From: Bacilli bacterium
GTDB lineage: Bacteria > Bacillota > Bacilli > Paenibacillales > NBRC-103111
Direction of reading: 5' to 3'
DNA length: 64,000 nucleotides
Assembly (NCBI GenBank): GCA_028287395.1
Contig: JAQBPR010000126.1
Span: 19,247-83,246 of the forward strand
Positions 38,597 to 46,666 of this stretch are shown here, one piece after another (position 1 is the first letter of the stretch; each line of letters opens with the position of its first letter). Position numbers and translations under genes: made by a program. Below the pieces are notes generated by a model. It was given only the letters and a program-made list of their open reading frames with translations, did not search any database and was not told where the DNA came from.

Positions 38597-38635
38597 AAAG
38601 CAGCTCGGCACATTGCGCCGAAGCTGCTTTGTTAT
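38597..38635 (+). terminator. Terminator after tRNA-Lys
   Basis: AAAGCAGC-TCGGC-ACATT-GCGCCGAA-GCTGCTTT followed by GTTATTATTTT, 38 bases after the tRNA. Confidence 0.75.
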
Positions 38636-38661
38636 TATTTTACTATTGGGAGGTAGAAATC

Positions 38662-38985
38662 ATGGCAGAGCAAAAGATTAGACATATGGTTATTTTCACT
38701 TTGAAATATAACCCCGATGCCGCAGAAAGCTTGCAATTTTTAAGAGACGGACAAACCATTCTCAGTTCCATTCCAGGTGTAGAGCTTTTCTCAGCCTTTC
38801 GCCAAATCAGTCCCAAAAATGATTATGATTTTGGTTTTTCGATGGATTTTGCCGATCAAGCTGCTTATGATTCGTATAATGTCCACCCTTTACATGTTGA
38901 TTTCGTTACGAATCGTTGGCAGAAGGAAGTCGTTCGCTTTCTTGAAATTGATTTTCAAGCCATTAAAAAGTCTTTATCACCCTAA
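38662..38985 (+). CDS. Dabb-family (stress responsive A/B barrel) protein
   Basis: 107 residues: a single ferredoxin-like dimeric barrel domain with IRHMVIFTLKYN at the first strand and DFGFSMDFADQAAYDSYNVHPLHVDFV, the characteristic H-P-H stretch. Function is uncertain; the fold includes small enzymes and heme or aromatic-binding proteins. ATG 38662 has GGAGG 7 bases upstream. Its 3' end overlaps the convergent DCC gene by 9 bases. Confidence 0.88.
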   Translation: MAEQKIRHMVIFTLKYNPDAAESLQFLRDGQTILSSIPGVELFSAFRQISPKNDYDFGFSMDFADQAAYDSYNVHPLHVDFVTNRWQKEVVRFLEIDFQAIKKSLSP

Positions 38986-39390
38986 AAACCGACTTTTTAT
39001 ATCTGGCGACGGCATCATACAGTGATCCTTTTTGCCAAACCATTTGTAGCGATTTCTCGCAATCCATTGATAGATCGGATCTCTAATCGCCTTAGGTATG
39101 ACCACAAAACTATAAAGAATCGGCCAAAAACCGCTTAATTTACGGGTCACTTGCAGCACTGCATCCGATTTCGTATATAATCGTTCATCTCGGATCAAGA
39201 TAATAGTACTGATTTGATCCTTGGAAAAATGATATGGTTCCAATAACCGTTGACCCACTTCAGATTGGTTGGCAGCAAACCGAAAGCGTTTCTGAGGATC
39301 ACGCGGGATAATAAATTGTACTGCGCGTTCACACAAATTGCATTCTCCATCAAATATTATAATCGCGTAAATCGCTTGCTCTGTTTTCAT
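38977..39390 (-). CDS. DCC-family thiol-disulfide oxidoreductase-like protein (DUF393)
   Basis: 137 residues. The DCC signature is FDGECNLCERAVQFI near residue 12, with the CxxC redox pair, followed by RDPQKRFRFAANQS and a conserved C-terminal RNRYKWFGK. Members are predicted thioredoxin-like proteins of unknown partner. ATG 39390 has AAGGAGGG 9 bases upstream. Convergent overlap with the Dabb gene. Confidence 0.88.
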   Translation of the reverse strand: MKTEQAIYAIIIFDGECNLCERAVQFIIPRDPQKRFRFAANQSEVGQRLLEPYHFSKDQISTIILIRDERLYTKSDAVLQVTRKLSGFWPILYSFVVIPKAIRDPIYQWIARNRYKWFGKKDHCMMPSPDIKSRFLG

Positions 39391-39439
39391 TATTCGTTCT
39401 CCCTCCTTTAAAAAGTCATGCAAATTTGGAGTGGTATGT

Positions 39440-40183
39440 GTGAATGTATTAAACCATACGAATCATCGTCCTTATCCCATTCCAACAAGTCCTTGGGTAA
39501 TGACGCAAACCTGGAATCATCTCTTGTTTGCTCACTGGCCTGTACCAGTTTCCTTGATTCGTGAGCTTATTCCAATAAACCTTACAATCGATACATTCAA
39601 TGGTTATGCATGGATAGGGATTGTCCCTTTTGAAATGAGCCTCATTCGCATGCGCTGGCTTCCACCTATCCCTTTTACCACGCACTTCCCAGAAATCAAT
39701 GTACGAACTTATGTGATTGCCGAAAATAAACCCGGCGTTTATTTCTTTAGCTTAGATGCGACTAACTCATTGGCCGTTGCCGCCGCACGGGCGTTTTTTT
39801 CGCTGCCTTATTACAAAGCGCAAATGCAAGTCACCACGGATAAAGAGAAGGTTTTCTATAAAAGCAAGCGAACGCATAAAAACATAACTCAAGCCCAATT
39901 CACAGCGGATTACCGCCCTGTTTCGGACATCTTTCATGCACATAAAGCGACCCTTGATTATTGGCTTACGGAAAGATATTGTCTTTACACGCATAAAAAC
40001 TCCGATTTGTATCGCGGGGACATCCACCATTTACCATGGCCGCTGCAAAAAGCGGAAAGCGAAATTTCGTTAAATACGATGTTCCCTCTACTGCATTCTA
40101 CCATAACGGAAACAAAGCCCCTATTGCATTATGCACATCAGCTTAAAGTATTAATATGGCCGCTGGTCAAGGTGAATGAATAA
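39440..40183 (+). CDS. DUF2071 family protein (YqjF-like)
   Basis: About 247 residues. Conserved blocks: MTQTWNHLLFAHWPVP near residue 20, GYAWIGIVPFEM near 55, FPEINVRTYV near 80 and GVYFFSLDATN near 97, all features of the YqjF/DUF2071 family (acetoacetate-decarboxylase-like fold; unknown role). GTG 39440 is chosen because TTGGAG lies 8 bases upstream; GTG 39431 is also in frame. Divergent from the DCC gene. Confidence 0.85.
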   Translation: MNVLNHTNHRPYPIPTSPWVMTQTWNHLLFAHWPVPVSLIRELIPINLTIDTFNGYAWIGIVPFEMSLIRMRWLPPIPFTTHFPEINVRTYVIAENKPGVYFFSLDATNSLAVAAARAFFSLPYYKAQMQVTTDKEKVFYKSKRTHKNITQAQFTADYRPVSDIFHAHKATLDYWLTERYCLYTHKNSDLYRGDIHHLPWPLQKAESEISLNTMFPLLHSTITETKPLLHYAHQLKVLIWPLVKVNE

Positions 40184-40197
40184 CAAGCCTTTCACAA

Positions 40198-41589
40198 TCA
40201 ACGGAGATTAAATTCCCACGGACCCCGGACGAGCGTATGCGCTTCTTTGACGTAGAATGTATATTCCTTGGCATTGTGTTCTACATCAAGATCCATATAT
40301 TCTAATGCCTTTGTAGTTTCGTTTGATTTCTCACCGGCGCCTCCGCTTTTTTTGAGAATTGCGAAGTCCGGCCAAAAGCTTAGTAATGACTCTCGACTTG
40401 CAGCATCATAATGCAAATCAAAATAAATGCGAATAAAATCGGAATCTCTCTTGTTCGGATCATCCGGATTCCTTTCAACTCGAATTAAATCCACAGGAAA
40501 GCCTAGAATAGTGATTTGCTTGTTAAGCATCATAACGCCATTGGATGGAATCGGCAGGGTGATTTGATCGTCTTGCTCCGATTGTCTAACTACCCCTAAA
40601 GCAGGAAGCGTCAATTTGTAGTCACCTTGTTTGTTTTCACCTTGATGAAAATAAAATTCATTTGGATTAGGGAACGTTAAATCCTGTTCAAAAGGGATCT
40701 CTTTATGATCATTTGCGCTTAACTTTGCCTGAGCCAAATTGTATATAGGCGAAATACCGAATGATTCGATTCTCATATTTGCCGGAAGCTGCGGTATAAT
40801 CGTGACCTTCGTTTTATCCCCATCCGCTGGAGCTGTAACTGCTGTAAGACTAATCCCCTGATGTGTTTGCGTAACGCCTAAATCCTGAACCCGATCTACA
40901 GTTTTTGCTGATGCCAATTGGAATGGAACGGATGGCGCAATGTCGCCATAGGCGAGTACCATCTGATCTGTTGCTTGAATCGCACCCTCGATGTAATAGC
41001 TGCCCGTCCATTCTCCTGATGATGCTGACTCGATGCTATTACTCAGAACATAGCTTTTTCCTGCCTCATTCCTTAAAGTAATGGTTTCTAGCCATGCAAT
41101 ATTTTTTCCGGTTAAGCTTACATACGATTGCTTATCTCCAATTGAAACACCTCTAATTTCCAGCTGTCCGCTCCCGATTTTTTGCACAACAGGCATCGGC
41201 ATAACGAAAAGTATGGTCTGACCTTCTGTTTCTTGTACCGATGCAAATCCCGGAATATATTGAAACACTTTGCGAATTTGCGCTCTAATTTCAGGTGAAC
41301 CCATAGCAAAAGAAGCTAATAATACCAAGGCTAGCAAAGAAGCAACAAGCAGTCTGCTCCATTTCTTTTTCAAGGAGACAATTCGCAATAAAGCGCGTTC
41401 TGGATGGATATCATCATTAGGAACAAGACCTAGTTTGGCAAAGGTATTGATTTTCATTCTTCTTATGTCTTCATCATCCATGATGATTTCTTCAGCATGT
41501 TCAACTGAATTTAAAACCTTTATTTCTTGACGTAAATCCAATTGGTCAATCAACTTAAACATTTCCTTTTCTAAATTATCGTTCATCAT
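40198..41589 (-). CDS. Membrane anti-sigma factor-like protein with DUF4179
   Basis: 463 residues. A cytoplasmic N-terminal region of about 75 residues, a single membrane helix (LLVASLLALVLLASFAMG, residues 80-97), and a large extracytoplasmic part beginning with SPEIRAQIRKVFQYIPGFA, the DUF4179 hallmark. It is encoded directly after an ECF sigma factor with a 4-base overlap, the normal layout for a sigma/anti-sigma pair. I infer that the N-terminal part holds the sigma factor at the membrane until an envelope signal arrives. Confidence 0.85.
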   Translation of the reverse strand: MMNDNLEKEMFKLIDQLDLRQEIKVLNSVEHAEEIIMDDEDIRRMKINTFAKLGLVPNDDIHPERALLRIVSLKKKWSRLLVASLLALVLLASFAMGSPEIRAQIRKVFQYIPGFASVQETEGQTILFVMPMPVVQKIGSGQLEIRGVSIGDKQSYVSLTGKNIAWLETITLRNEAGKSYVLSNSIESASSGEWTGSYYIEGAIQATDQMVLAYGDIAPSVPFQLASAKTVDRVQDLGVTQTHQGISLTAVTAPADGDKTKVTIIPQLPANMRIESFGISPIYNLAQAKLSANDHKEIPFEQDLTFPNPNEFYFHQGENKQGDYKLTLPALGVVRQSEQDDQITLPIPSNGVMMLNKQITILGFPVDLIRVERNPDDPNKRDSDFIRIYFDLHYDAASRESLLSFWPDFAILKKSGGAGEKSNETTKALEYMDLDVEHNAKEYTFYVKEAHTLVRGPWEFNLR

Positions 41590-42146
41590 AATTCCTCCTG
41601 GACGTCAGGATTTAATTTTTCTTTCAGACCATTTCTTGACCGCCTGAGCCGATTTTCGACCGCTTTGTAAGATAACCCCATACTCTGCGCAATCGCTTCT
41701 AATGACTCGTAAAAAAAATACCTTTTATAAAAGATGCTGCGATCTATAGGTTCAAAGGACTCGATCATGCGGACTATTTCATTCGCTTCCTCTTTAAGCA
41801 GGAAGGTCTGTTCCATTTCATAATGATCTATCGGCTCTACTTTCAACTCTTCGAACATTGGCTTTCGCAGCATTTTTCGACGATGATCCAATGCTTTATA
41901 TTTCGCTAAAATAAGCAGCCATGTTTTAAAACCCCCTTTATTCTCGTCATATTCATTGATTTTAGTCCAGGCAGCAATAAAAACATCGCTCACACATTCT
42001 TCAATATCTTCCTTGCTATAAAATTCATGAAGCATTCGATATACAAGACCGAATACACTTTTCCCATATTTATCCATAATGAAGCCTAATGCCTCCGGAT
42101 GATGAATTTTTAATAAAGCAATCACATTATCCTCTGAAATCTCCAT
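41586..42146 (-). CDS. ECF-type RNA polymerase sigma-70 factor
   Basis: 186 residues. Sigma region 2 is YRMLHEFYSKEDIEECVSDVF (residues 34-55) with FIAAWTKI; region 4 is the helix-turn-helix LEAIAQSMGLSYKAVENRL near the C-terminus. GAGGTGGG precedes the ATG. It is co-transcribed with the DUF4179 anti-sigma gene. Target promoters are not visible; the pair probably autoregulates, but I could not recognise an ECF-type promoter upstream. Confidence 0.93.
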   Translation of the reverse strand: MEISEDNVIALLKIHHPEALGFIMDKYGKSVFGLVYRMLHEFYSKEDIEECVSDVFIAAWTKINEYDENKGGFKTWLLILAKYKALDHRRKMLRKPMFEELKVEPIDHYEMEQTFLLKEEANEIVRMIESFEPIDRSIFYKRYFFYESLEAIAQSMGLSYKAVENRLRRSRNGLKEKLNPDVQEEL

Positions 42147-42299
42147 TTTCCCACCTCGAGTGAATCACTTTAAATATGTCTCTACACCATACTACGTCAT
42201 CATCTATGAAAAGCCCTCAAGGAGCAACCTTATTTTTCCAAGGATAACCGACTTACACAAAAAAATACCATGCCCTTAAAATAGGTCATGGCAGCTAAA

Positions 42300-42569
42300 C
42301 TAAATGTTAAATTCATATTTATTTCTTACATAGGCAGTCTTTCGATTCTCTTGATCAAGCATGGCTTGAACGGAAAAAGAACCTATGAATCTATATACCC
42401 CTTCAAAATCTTTGGCATGCAACTCTACTTCACCGGTAGACGCTTGAACATTCATCGCAATACCGTCCGGCAAATCTATTAAACTACTCCCTTTTTGGAA
42501 CCACTTCGGAACACGCAGCCAATTCGTAGTTGCCGTTTCGATCAAATAACTTTCCAACTTCAAAACCAT
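42300..42569 (-). CDS. Small hypothetical protein
   Basis: 89 residues, mixed beta/alpha, no membrane helix or signal. AAGGGG lies just before the ATG (4-base gap) and 9 bases before an in-frame TTG two codons on, so either start is possible. The text LPDGIAMNVQASTGEVELHAKDFEGVYRF suggests a small beta-rich domain. I do not recognise the family. It lies alone between the sigma factor operon and a repeat-rich gap. Confidence 0.55.
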   Translation of the reverse strand: MVLKLESYLIETATTNWLRVPKWFQKGSSLIDLPDGIAMNVQASTGEVELHAKDFEGVYRFIGSFSVQAMLDQENRKTAYVRNKYEFNI

Positions 42570-42742
42570 TCATCCCCTTATACATTAAGTTAAAGATCAA
42601 AAAACAGCGCTTTTCAGCATATGCAAAAAAAAATAAAATTATGATGGCTCTCTGTTTTTTTATAAATAAAATTTTTTTCAGTAAAATTTTATCTTATTTT
42701 AATTTTTGTAGATTAAGATAAAGTTAGACTATATAAAAGCCA

Positions 42743-42847
42743 AAGATAAACGGCTATGACGTCTTACACTGCTAACGCGCAACCAATATTGTTGCGCGTT
42801 AGCAGTAGGACGGTAGCGTTTGTCCAGAATTATATGATCAGTATAAG
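42743..42847. repeat. Dispersed hairpin repeat, family A copy 2, with inserted inner hairpin
   Basis: Outer arms AGATAAACGGCTAT-GACGTC and GGACGGTAGCGTTTGTCC plus the tail TTATATGATCAGTATAA match copies 1 and 3. The loop carries an additional perfect hairpin, CTGCTAACGCGCAAC / GTTGCGCGTTAGCAG (42769-42806). The TATAA at its right end is the target site of the adjoining MITE-like element. Confidence 0.75.
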
Positions 42848-42975
42848 AGTGTGTTTAATAAGTGGTGGAGAGCATATGAGGGAATGTGACCGGAGAGTTG
42901 AAAGTTTTGCTTTAGCAAAACTGGCTTCGTAAGCATATGCCTCATATGCCGCAGCCCTACTTATTAAACACACTC
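42848..42975. mobile_element. MITE-like element, family B copy 1, with perfect ends and 5-bp target duplication
   Basis: 128 bp. GAGTGTGTTTAATAAGT at the left and ACTTATTAAACACACTC at the right are perfect 17-bp inverted ends. TATAA flanks both sides (42843-42847 and 42976-42980), a 5-bp target duplication. Inside, AGTTTTGC..GCAAAACT-GGCTTCGTAAGCAT is a copy of the SD-adjacent repeat module. No ORF; it would need a transposase in trans. Confidence 0.85.
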
Positions 42976-43045
42976 TATAAGTGAAAAAACTTATACTTAA
43001 AATTTGAGAAAAACTATCGTTCAACTTATACAGGAGGTACCTATT

Positions 43046-43705
43046 ATGATGGCTAGAATAGGAAATAAGCTTATCGCGATTTGCTCAGCTGCTATAGGAA
43101 TCATTTATACCGCAGGGTATGTTGTAACCGAGGCATCTGGAACCGCCTCCGTTCGGAATGAAACAGCCATTACTCAACCGCAGCAAAATGATTCTGTTTT
43201 AACTCCGCCATCACCAAGTCCAACAATCACAACAGAGCCTTCTCAAAATACACCCTTACCTTCGATGCAGCCTGATTCTAATGTAACTACTGTACCAAAA
43301 GCAACAACAAATACGGCTGTTCCAACGCCAATTTCTAAGGCTACCCCTTTACCTATTATTAAAAGCACACCTAAAAAAGTCGTTCCTACTCCTACGCCGA
43401 CTCCGACTCCGACTCCGACTCCAATTGTGCAAAATCAGAAATATCACGATGGCACTTTTACAGGTTCGGGAACAAATCGTTTTGGTACGGTTGAAGTAGC
43501 TGTGATGATTAAAAAAGGCAAAATTGCAGCTGTAGATATTACTAGCAGTAGAACTCGTTACCCGCAAAGATATATCAATCCCTTGCCGCAAGAAGTGCTT
43601 GATGCCCAAGATGATAATATCGATACGATTAGCGGCGCTACAAGAAGCTCTGAAGACTTTATCGAAGCTGTTCACCAAGCGTTAATGCAATCTGAACAAT
43701 CTTGA
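43046..43705 (+). CDS. Membrane-anchored FMN-binding (flavinylated) protein
   Basis: 219 residues. The N-terminal helix (LIAICSAAIGIIYTAGYVV) anchors it; a Pro/Thr/Ser-rich spacer of about 90 residues ends in a run of PT dipeptides; the C-terminal 85 residues are an FMN_bind domain, YHDGTFTGSGTNRFG..DTISGATRSS. SGAT is the motif whose Thr receives FMN by phosphoester bond from ApbE, encoded next. ATG 43046 has AGGAGG 8 bases upstream. With ApbE and the RnfD-like protein it forms an extracytoplasmic electron-transfer unit. Confidence 0.9.
   Translation: MMARIGNKLIAICSAAIGIIYTAGYVVTEASGTASVRNETAITQPQQNDSVLTPPSPSPTITTEPSQNTPLPSMQPDSNVTTVPKATTNTAVPTPISKATPLPIIKSTPKKVVPTPTPTPTPTPTPIVQNQKYHDGTFTGSGTNRFGTVEVAVMIKKGKIAAVDITSSRTRYPQRYINPLPQEVLDAQDDNIDTISGATRSSEDFIEAVHQALMQSEQS
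43388..43422 (+). repeat. In-frame hexanucleotide tandem repeat (Pro-Thr)
   Basis: About five copies of CCGACT code for consecutive Pro-Thr pairs in the spacer of the FMN-binding protein. The unit length of 6 keeps the frame, so slippage would change only the spacer length. Confidence 0.7.
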
Positions 43706-43787
43706 CGCTTACGGAGCAAGTTTTCTCACGAAAACTTAGTAGACGCTTACGAAGCAAGTTTTGCAAAGAACGCAAAACTTTTAGGAG
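43705..43787 (+). repeat. Tandem pair of SD-adjacent palindromic repeats before apbE
   Basis: Two modules: GCTTACGGAGCAAGTTTTCTCACGAAAACTT (43708-43738) and GCTTACGAAGCAAGTTTTGC + AAAGAACGCAAAACTTTT (43743-43781), the second ending in AGGAGG of apbE. Each holds a GTTTT/AAAAC hairpin. Matches the pairs before rpmI (4999-5081). Confidence 0.7.
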
Positions 43788-43799
43788 GTTTGCAGTGAT

Positions 43800-44741
43800 A
43801 TGAAGCCACAAACTACAAAAAAGGTATGGATGCATGCCGCGCTTCATATGGATACTATCGTTCAGATGAAAGTCATTTCATCCCAAGCTGCAGATCAAAT
43901 TGAGCTTAGTATTGCTCGCGCATTTGCGGCTTTTCGTTTTGTAGAAGATACCTGCAGTCGATTTATTCCACAAAGTGAGGTTAGACGTTTGTCGTCCACC
44001 GTCGGACTCCCTGTTCAAGTTAGTCCCATTTTATTTGAAACCATTCGCTTCGCATGGGAAATCGCGCATCTCACAGCTGGGGTATTTGACCCGACCATCG
44101 GTCATATTTTAGAAAAGCACGGTTTTGTCCGTAATTACCTAACCGGAGAAGAAATTGCCGTAAACCCTACTCTATCCGAGTCTGTCAGTTATCAAGATAT
44201 TGTACTGGATGAAGAACAAAAAACGATTTTACTTAACAAGCCGCTTGTACTTGATTTAGGTGCAGTAGCTAAAGGGCTAGCCATTGATTTGGCAAAGAAA
44301 GAATTGAACGATTTTGAAGGGTTCATGATTGATGCTGGCGGGGATATTTATGTTGGCGGTTTAAATGAACGCGATGAACTCTGGAATATCGGAATCCGTC
44401 ACCCCTTACAAAAAGACAGCGTTATTTGTACACTTCAGCTCTCGGATGCAGCTATATGCACATCAGGTCGTTATGAACGATTGAGTCCAAAAATAGGACA
44501 TGGACATCACCTGATTGATCCGCGAACAGGCATATCGTCTGATGAAATCTGCAGTTTCACTGTCGTTGCGCCTTTTGCGATGATGGCTGACGCGTTTTCC
44601 ACGGCGGCTTTTATTCTCGGTCATGAGAAAGGACTCGCTCAATTAGAAAGTGTGGGAATAGACGGTTTATGCGTATCCTCAAATTTAGCTCTTTATATGA
44701 CGAATGAAATGAAGGGGTATCTGAATGACAACCAATATTAG
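43800..44741 (+). CDS. apbE: FAD:protein FMN transferase
   Basis: Transfers FMN from FAD to Thr/Ser of target proteins outside the membrane. 313 residues. Family motifs: FVEDTCSRFIPQSEVRRL near residue 43, FDPTIGHILEKHG near 95, DLGAVAKGLAIDLAKK near 155, MIDAGGDIYVGG near 178, and the C-terminal HHLIDPRTG near 238. No obvious signal peptide is present, which is unusual for an enzyme of this type acting outside; some Firmicute ApbE are also leaderless or use an uncleaved signal. ATG follows AGGAGG by 9 bases. Flanked by its substrate gene and the RnfD-like gene. Confidence 0.93.
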   Translation: MKPQTTKKVWMHAALHMDTIVQMKVISSQAADQIELSIARAFAAFRFVEDTCSRFIPQSEVRRLSSTVGLPVQVSPILFETIRFAWEIAHLTAGVFDPTIGHILEKHGFVRNYLTGEEIAVNPTLSESVSYQDIVLDEEQKTILLNKPLVLDLGAVAKGLAIDLAKKELNDFEGFMIDAGGDIYVGGLNERDELWNIGIRHPLQKDSVICTLQLSDAAICTSGRYERLSPKIGHGHHLIDPRTGISSDEICSFTVVAPFAMMADAFSTAAFILGHEKGLAQLESVGIDGLCVSSNLALYMTNEMKGYLNDNQY

Positions 44742-45549
44742 ACAGAAAACCGAGGGTCGTGCACCGAAAAATTTCGTGACGCCTAAAGGATACGTATTGA
44801 TTGCATTATTATTATTAGCCGGCATTGCCGGATTAAATACGCATGGATATCATGGATTTATTAATATTGGATTCTCCATTGTTACAGCTATGGTTCTAGA
44901 TGTAATCGGTGGACTGATCCGCAGAAGGAAACGGATGATGCCTGATGGAGCTATTATTACAGCTCTAATTGTTTCCGTTGTCCTAAACGCAGCTGTTTCA
45001 TGGCAGATCGCCGCGGCAACAACGGCAATTGCTATCCTTTCCAAGCATATTTTCCAAATAAGAAAAAAACCGATTTTCAACCCTGCCGCATTCGGACTAC
45101 TCATGGCATTGATCTTCTTTTCCAGTGAGCAGGATTGGTGGGGTGGATTTTCGCTTTTCCCGGCATGGTGCATCGGTTATGTTATTATCGCAGGCTTTCT
45201 CGTCACGCAACGAGTGAATAAATTTCCGCAAGTCTTTGCTTTTTTAGGCGTTTACTTTATCGCTTTTCTAGCCTTGAGTATTTGGAAAATGGGAGATTTC
45301 AGCGAGGTTTTTCGTGTGCCTTTTATCAACTCGGCGATCTTTCTAGCTTTTTTCATGGTAACGGATCCGCCAACCTCGCCAAGCAGATACAGTGAACAGA
45401 TTTGGTTTGGGGTCATCGCTGCCATTATCAGCGTGGCTATAGATGTGACTATTGGAGGTTTATCTTACTTGCTTGTTGGACTTTTAGCCGCAAATGTATG
45501 GAATGCTTGGAAAGTCCAAAGACAAGCCCAAGCCAAAAATTCCCACTAA
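44725..45549 (+). CDS. RnfD/NqrB-like membrane protein
   Basis: 274 residues with about seven membrane helices. Matches the NQR2/RnfD/RnfE family by GAIITALIVSVVLNAA, FNPAAFGLL and MVTDPPTSPSRY. RnfD and NqrB carry a covalent FMN on a Thr in an S(T)xAT-type motif; no clear flavinylation motif is visible here, so the partner FMN-binding protein probably carries the cofactor. Overlaps apbE by 17 bases, and a strong terminator follows. Inferred role: moves electrons across the membrane to the FMN-binding protein. Confidence 0.85.
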   Translation: MTTNIRQKTEGRAPKNFVTPKGYVLIALLLLAGIAGLNTHGYHGFINIGFSIVTAMVLDVIGGLIRRRKRMMPDGAIITALIVSVVLNAAVSWQIAAATTAIAILSKHIFQIRKKPIFNPAAFGLLMALIFFSSEQDWWGGFSLFPAWCIGYVIIAGFLVTQRVNKFPQVFAFLGVYFIAFLALSIWKMGDFSEVFRVPFINSAIFLAFFMVTDPPTSPSRYSEQIWFGVIAAIISVAIDVTIGGLSYLLVGLLAANVWNAWKVQRQAQAKNSH

Positions 45550-45591
45550 AAAAAGCGAAGCAGCGCATTTCTAAGCTGCTTTCGCTTTTTA
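45549..45591. terminator. Bidirectional terminator
   Basis: AAAAAGCGAAGCAGC (45550-45564) and GCTGCTTTCGCTTTTT (45575-45590) form a 15-bp stem serving the RnfD-like gene and the convergent DUF3231 gene. Confidence 0.85.
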
Positions 45592-46581
45592 GTGCTTAAC
45601 CGCTGCTTCTCGATTTATTGCAGTTGGCGGTTGCTCAAGCCATTTTTTTTCTATCATAATATCCGATCCATCCTTAAGAAAGGTTGCAATTTCTGCCGTA
45701 AGTCGAGCTAAATTAGCTGTGATGTCATTCCTCGCACATTGACTTATTGCAATTCCATATCTTGCAAATGCAAGTTGTATTAAGAATACGGTTAGAGTCA
45801 TCATCAAGCGATCCGAAAATGGAGATTCCTTTGATTCTGTAACCTCAGTTTCAAGTGTAGGCATGGAAGGCAAATCATCTTCTTTTAATAGCATCTGTAA
45901 AACGTTAATCTGTTTTGTACATATTTCCTTTCCTCTTAATAAAAATTCACGAATTTCTTTAGATTGAGCAGATTGACTAAAGCCAGTTAGAATTGCTTCC
46001 CCATGGATCATACCTGTAAGATTAAAAACAATTTCCCTAATTTCTATAGCACTCATCGTTCTCCGTTCACCCAATACGGTTTCAAGAATGGTCTCCTTAT
46101 TAAAAAGCTTTACATTTTCTGGAATAGGTATGCTAGGTGGACTGACATGTATACCCTTTTTAAAACTCAGATCACAAGCTTCGTTAAATAATGTAATATT
46201 TAAAGCCAGTAACTCAGAGTAAAAATCTCTTACCCCCCGATCTTTCGAAGTACTCAATGCACTACCGAGAATAATCATTGCATATTCAGATAATCTCAAC
46301 ATATTAAAAAGCATGAATTTGTCCGAAAATAATCGCGGTGCCTTTAAATTCACATCACTATCGCTAAATCCTATAGGGTTCGGGAAATTTATTTCTTCAA
46401 AAAACCGTTTTGTATCCGTTAATGACTTTTCAGAATTATGCAACGCATGATCCAAAAGCATTTTAATATCTCCATCCTCGACATGCTGAAGATAAAAACG
46501 GATTAAACATATTGAAGTTGAATTGCTAATATAGGTCGTCCATAAATTACCCATTTCTGAGGCATTTAAATTTTTCTCCAT
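45589..46581 (-). CDS. DUF3231 family protein
   Basis: 330 residues, all-helical and built of two homologous halves (ferritin-like bundles): FYLQHVEDGDIKMLLDHAL in the first half and EIREFLLRGKEICTKQINVLQMLLKEDDLP in the second. No signal or membrane segment. Members are found in spore-forming Firmicutes; function unknown. The ATG has no strong ribosome binding site (GGGTGTTGAAAA). It stands alone, convergent with the RnfD-like gene. Confidence 0.85.
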   Translation of the reverse strand: MEKNLNASEMGNLWTTYISNSTSICLIRFYLQHVEDGDIKMLLDHALHNSEKSLTDTKRFFEEINFPNPIGFSDSDVNLKAPRLFSDKFMLFNMLRLSEYAMIILGSALSTSKDRGVRDFYSELLALNITLFNEACDLSFKKGIHVSPPSIPIPENVKLFNKETILETVLGERRTMSAIEIREIVFNLTGMIHGEAILTGFSQSAQSKEIREFLLRGKEICTKQINVLQMLLKEDDLPSMPTLETEVTESKESPFSDRLMMTLTVFLIQLAFARYGIAISQCARNDITANLARLTAEIATFLKDGSDIMIEKKWLEQPPTAINREAAVKH

Positions 46582-46666
46582 TTTTCAACACCCTTCAAGT
46601 GTTTTCAATTTCATTTTATTATTATTTCAAACCTAGGGATAACTATGCACATTCAATAAATATTGC

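Noticed and set aside
43349..43678. 109-codon minus-strand ORF with Arg/Ser repeats
   Set aside because: It is the antisense of the Pro-Thr repeat and FMN domain; composition is dictated by the real gene.
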